Shown: positions 63,059 through 64,000 of the stretch, piece after piece
Layout: each line of letters opens with the position of its first letter
How positions within the stretch are numbered: position 1 is the first letter of the stretch
DNA from: Dyadobacter subterraneus
Lineage (GTDB): Bacteria > Bacteroidota > Bacteroidia > Cytophagales > Spirosomataceae
DNA length: 64,000 nucleotides
Reading direction: 5' to 3'
NCBI RefSeq assembly: GCF_015221875.1
Contig: NZ_JACYGY010000001.1
Coordinates: forward strand, 3,450,501 to 3,514,500
Position numbers and translations under genes: made by a program
Notes under the pieces: generated by a model
Seen by the model: the letters and a program-made list of their open reading frames with translations, nothing else
The model's database searches: none
Told to the model about the DNA's origin: nothing

Positions 63059-64000
63059 CTAACTTAATTGCTTTCTTCCGCCAGCCTCTTTCACAATTTC
63101 GTGAATAAATCGCAGCTTTTCTTTAATGGTTCTGCTTATTACAAAAGGATACAAATCGCGCAAACCCATACTTCTGTTCAAACTATTCATCGCAAAAGTC
63201 AGCGGAAGCCACATGTCAATGATTTCATCAAAATTGTTAACGGTATAAGGGTCGACAAAGGAAGTATTCATATCATCTTCCGGCCTCACCACACGCGGTC
63301 TGACATTCAATCCAAAGGAATCAGCCGTTTCAAGTGTGTCGACGATGTGCATGTAATGCGCCCAGGTTTCCGCCCAGTCTTCCCAGGGATGCGCGCTGGC
63401 GTATTTGCTGATGAACTGTTTTTTCCAGATTTGTGATGATTTATTAGAATAATACTGTTGCAGGGCAAAACCGTAATCTGCTCTTTCATCTCCGAACAAA
63501 TTTCTGAAAAGAAATAATTTGTTTGTTTTGCCTATCAAAATATCCCAATAGTAATGTCCGATTTCATGTCTGAAATGACCAAGCAACGTGCGGTAAACCT
63601 CATTCATCTGATTTCTTGACATTTCACGGTAGATATCATCAGCCTCTGCTATATTGATGGTTATCAAACCATTATCATGTCCGGTCAGAATCCTTTGCCC
63701 ATTCGTAGCATTTCTATCGGATAAGAAATCAAACATAATTCCTCCCAGCCCAAAAGAATTTTTACTTTTAACTTCCAGACCGAATCTCAACAAAGAATGT
63801 ATCAGTCTGCGTTTAGCAGTTTCTACCCGGTACCATTTATCGTAATCATCCTTTTGTCCTAAATACGGAATGGTTCTGTTTAATTCACAGGCTACACAAA
63901 ACGGGGAATTGCCATTTACCGGAACCAACCAGTTGCATACATTATGTCCGTGATTCTGGCAATATTTATAGGAGCTTTGATTACCGTTTTGGTTTATAAG
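63059..64000 (-). CDS. Zinc-ribbon putative zinc metallopeptidase (5' end outside window)
   Basis: 313 codons are present and the frame stays open to the right edge. The N-terminal part seen has a zinc-ribbon cysteine set (YCQNHGHNVCNW and FCVACELN). The catalytic signature is RHEIGHYYW (HExxH), with a downstream acidic block EDWAETWAHYMHIVDTLETA. This is the putative zinc-binding metallopeptidase family (Peptidase_Mx). No signal peptide can be judged because the start is missing. Substrate and role are unknown. It converges on the methyltransferase gene with 11 nt between the stops. Confidence 0.85.
   Translation of the reverse strand, partial: LINQNGNQSSYKYCQNHGHNVCNWLVPVNGNSPFCVACELNRTIPYLGQKDDYDKWYRVETAKRRLIHSLLRFGLEVKSKNSFGLGGIMFDFLSDRNATNGQRILTGHDNGLITINIAEADDIYREMSRNQMNEVYRTLLGHFRHEIGHYYWDILIGKTNKLFLFRNLFGDERADYGFALQQYYSNKSSQIWKKQFISKYASAHPWEDWAETWAHYMHIVDTLETADSFGLNVRPRVVRPEDDMNTSFVDPYTVNNFDEIIDMWLPLTFAMNSLNRSMGLRDLYPFVISRTIKEKLRFIHEIVKEAGGRKQLS

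Overview
The window is a stretch of ordinary chromosome from a member of the Bacteroidota, most likely Cytophagales close to Dyadobacter/Spirosoma; the genus is an inference from protein resemblance. Supporting signs are AT-rich spacers, promoters of the Bacteroidota form TTG-N19/20-TAnnTTTG with almost no Shine-Dalgarno sequences, a type IX secretion sorting domain, a TonB-dependent receptor with a carboxypeptidase-like N-terminal domain, and families largely confined to the phylum (DUF1599, BT_3928-type DoxX, DUF3822, DUF5683). I see no tRNA, rRNA, CRISPR array, insertion sequence or prophage. Two genes are cut by the window: a WecA/MraY-type glycosyltransferase at the left edge and a zinc metallopeptidase at the right edge.

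1-12.5 kb is the accessory, envelope-facing part. It holds the end of the undecaprenyl-phosphate sugar-phosphate transferase, a secreted GH2 glycosidase, a T9SS cargo protein, an unrecognised exported protein and a FecA-like TonB receptor with a hairpin-rich leader. A minus-strand cluster follows: lipoprotein alpha/beta-hydrolase, MprF-like aminoacyl-phosphatidylglycerol synthase/flippase, and a two-domain AcvB/VirJ-like hydrolase, that is, a lipid-modifying and a probable lipid-demodifying enzyme side by side.

12.5-33 kb is mostly housekeeping: serine acetyltransferase, a TetR regulator, polyphosphate kinase, pyrE with a CNNM/HlyC transporter-like protein, two NUDIX hydrolases, DUF983, coaD with DUF3822, a CBS-pair protein, a RecD-like helicase, tsaC/sua5, a GMC dehydrogenase with its Tat-exported small subunit, an ABC-F protein, a secreted beta-propeller, rpsT, and folP with cdaA.

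33-50.6 kb holds DUF1599, the DoxX-like protein and aroK, a FadL-like outer membrane protein, a Gly/Tyr/Ser-rich lipoprotein, proS, an FKBP isomerase, dprA with an AlbA_2 protein, a GH13 branching-enzyme-like protein, and the minus-strand run parA-parB-DUF5683-dapB-lepB-lepB.

50.7-64 kb holds a radical SAM/SPASM enzyme and an Lrp regulator divergent from alanine dehydrogenase, a beta-barrel protein, a DEAD-box RNA helicase behind a leader of about 370 nt, DinB, two exported sugar isomerase/epimerase-like proteins, a zinc phospholipase C-like protein, a Dabb protein, ung, apaG, a methyltransferase and the metallopeptidase.

The best candidate for something undescribed is the DEAD-box helicase leader (54420-54791). 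It has a clear promoter, an 8-bp long-range helix closing a domain with three local hairpins, and one terminator-like hairpin, which together look like a cis-regulatory RNA. The mprF-acvB cluster and the GMC/small-subunit pair are the most interesting protein-level items. No strikingly novel multi-gene defence or biosynthetic system is visible.
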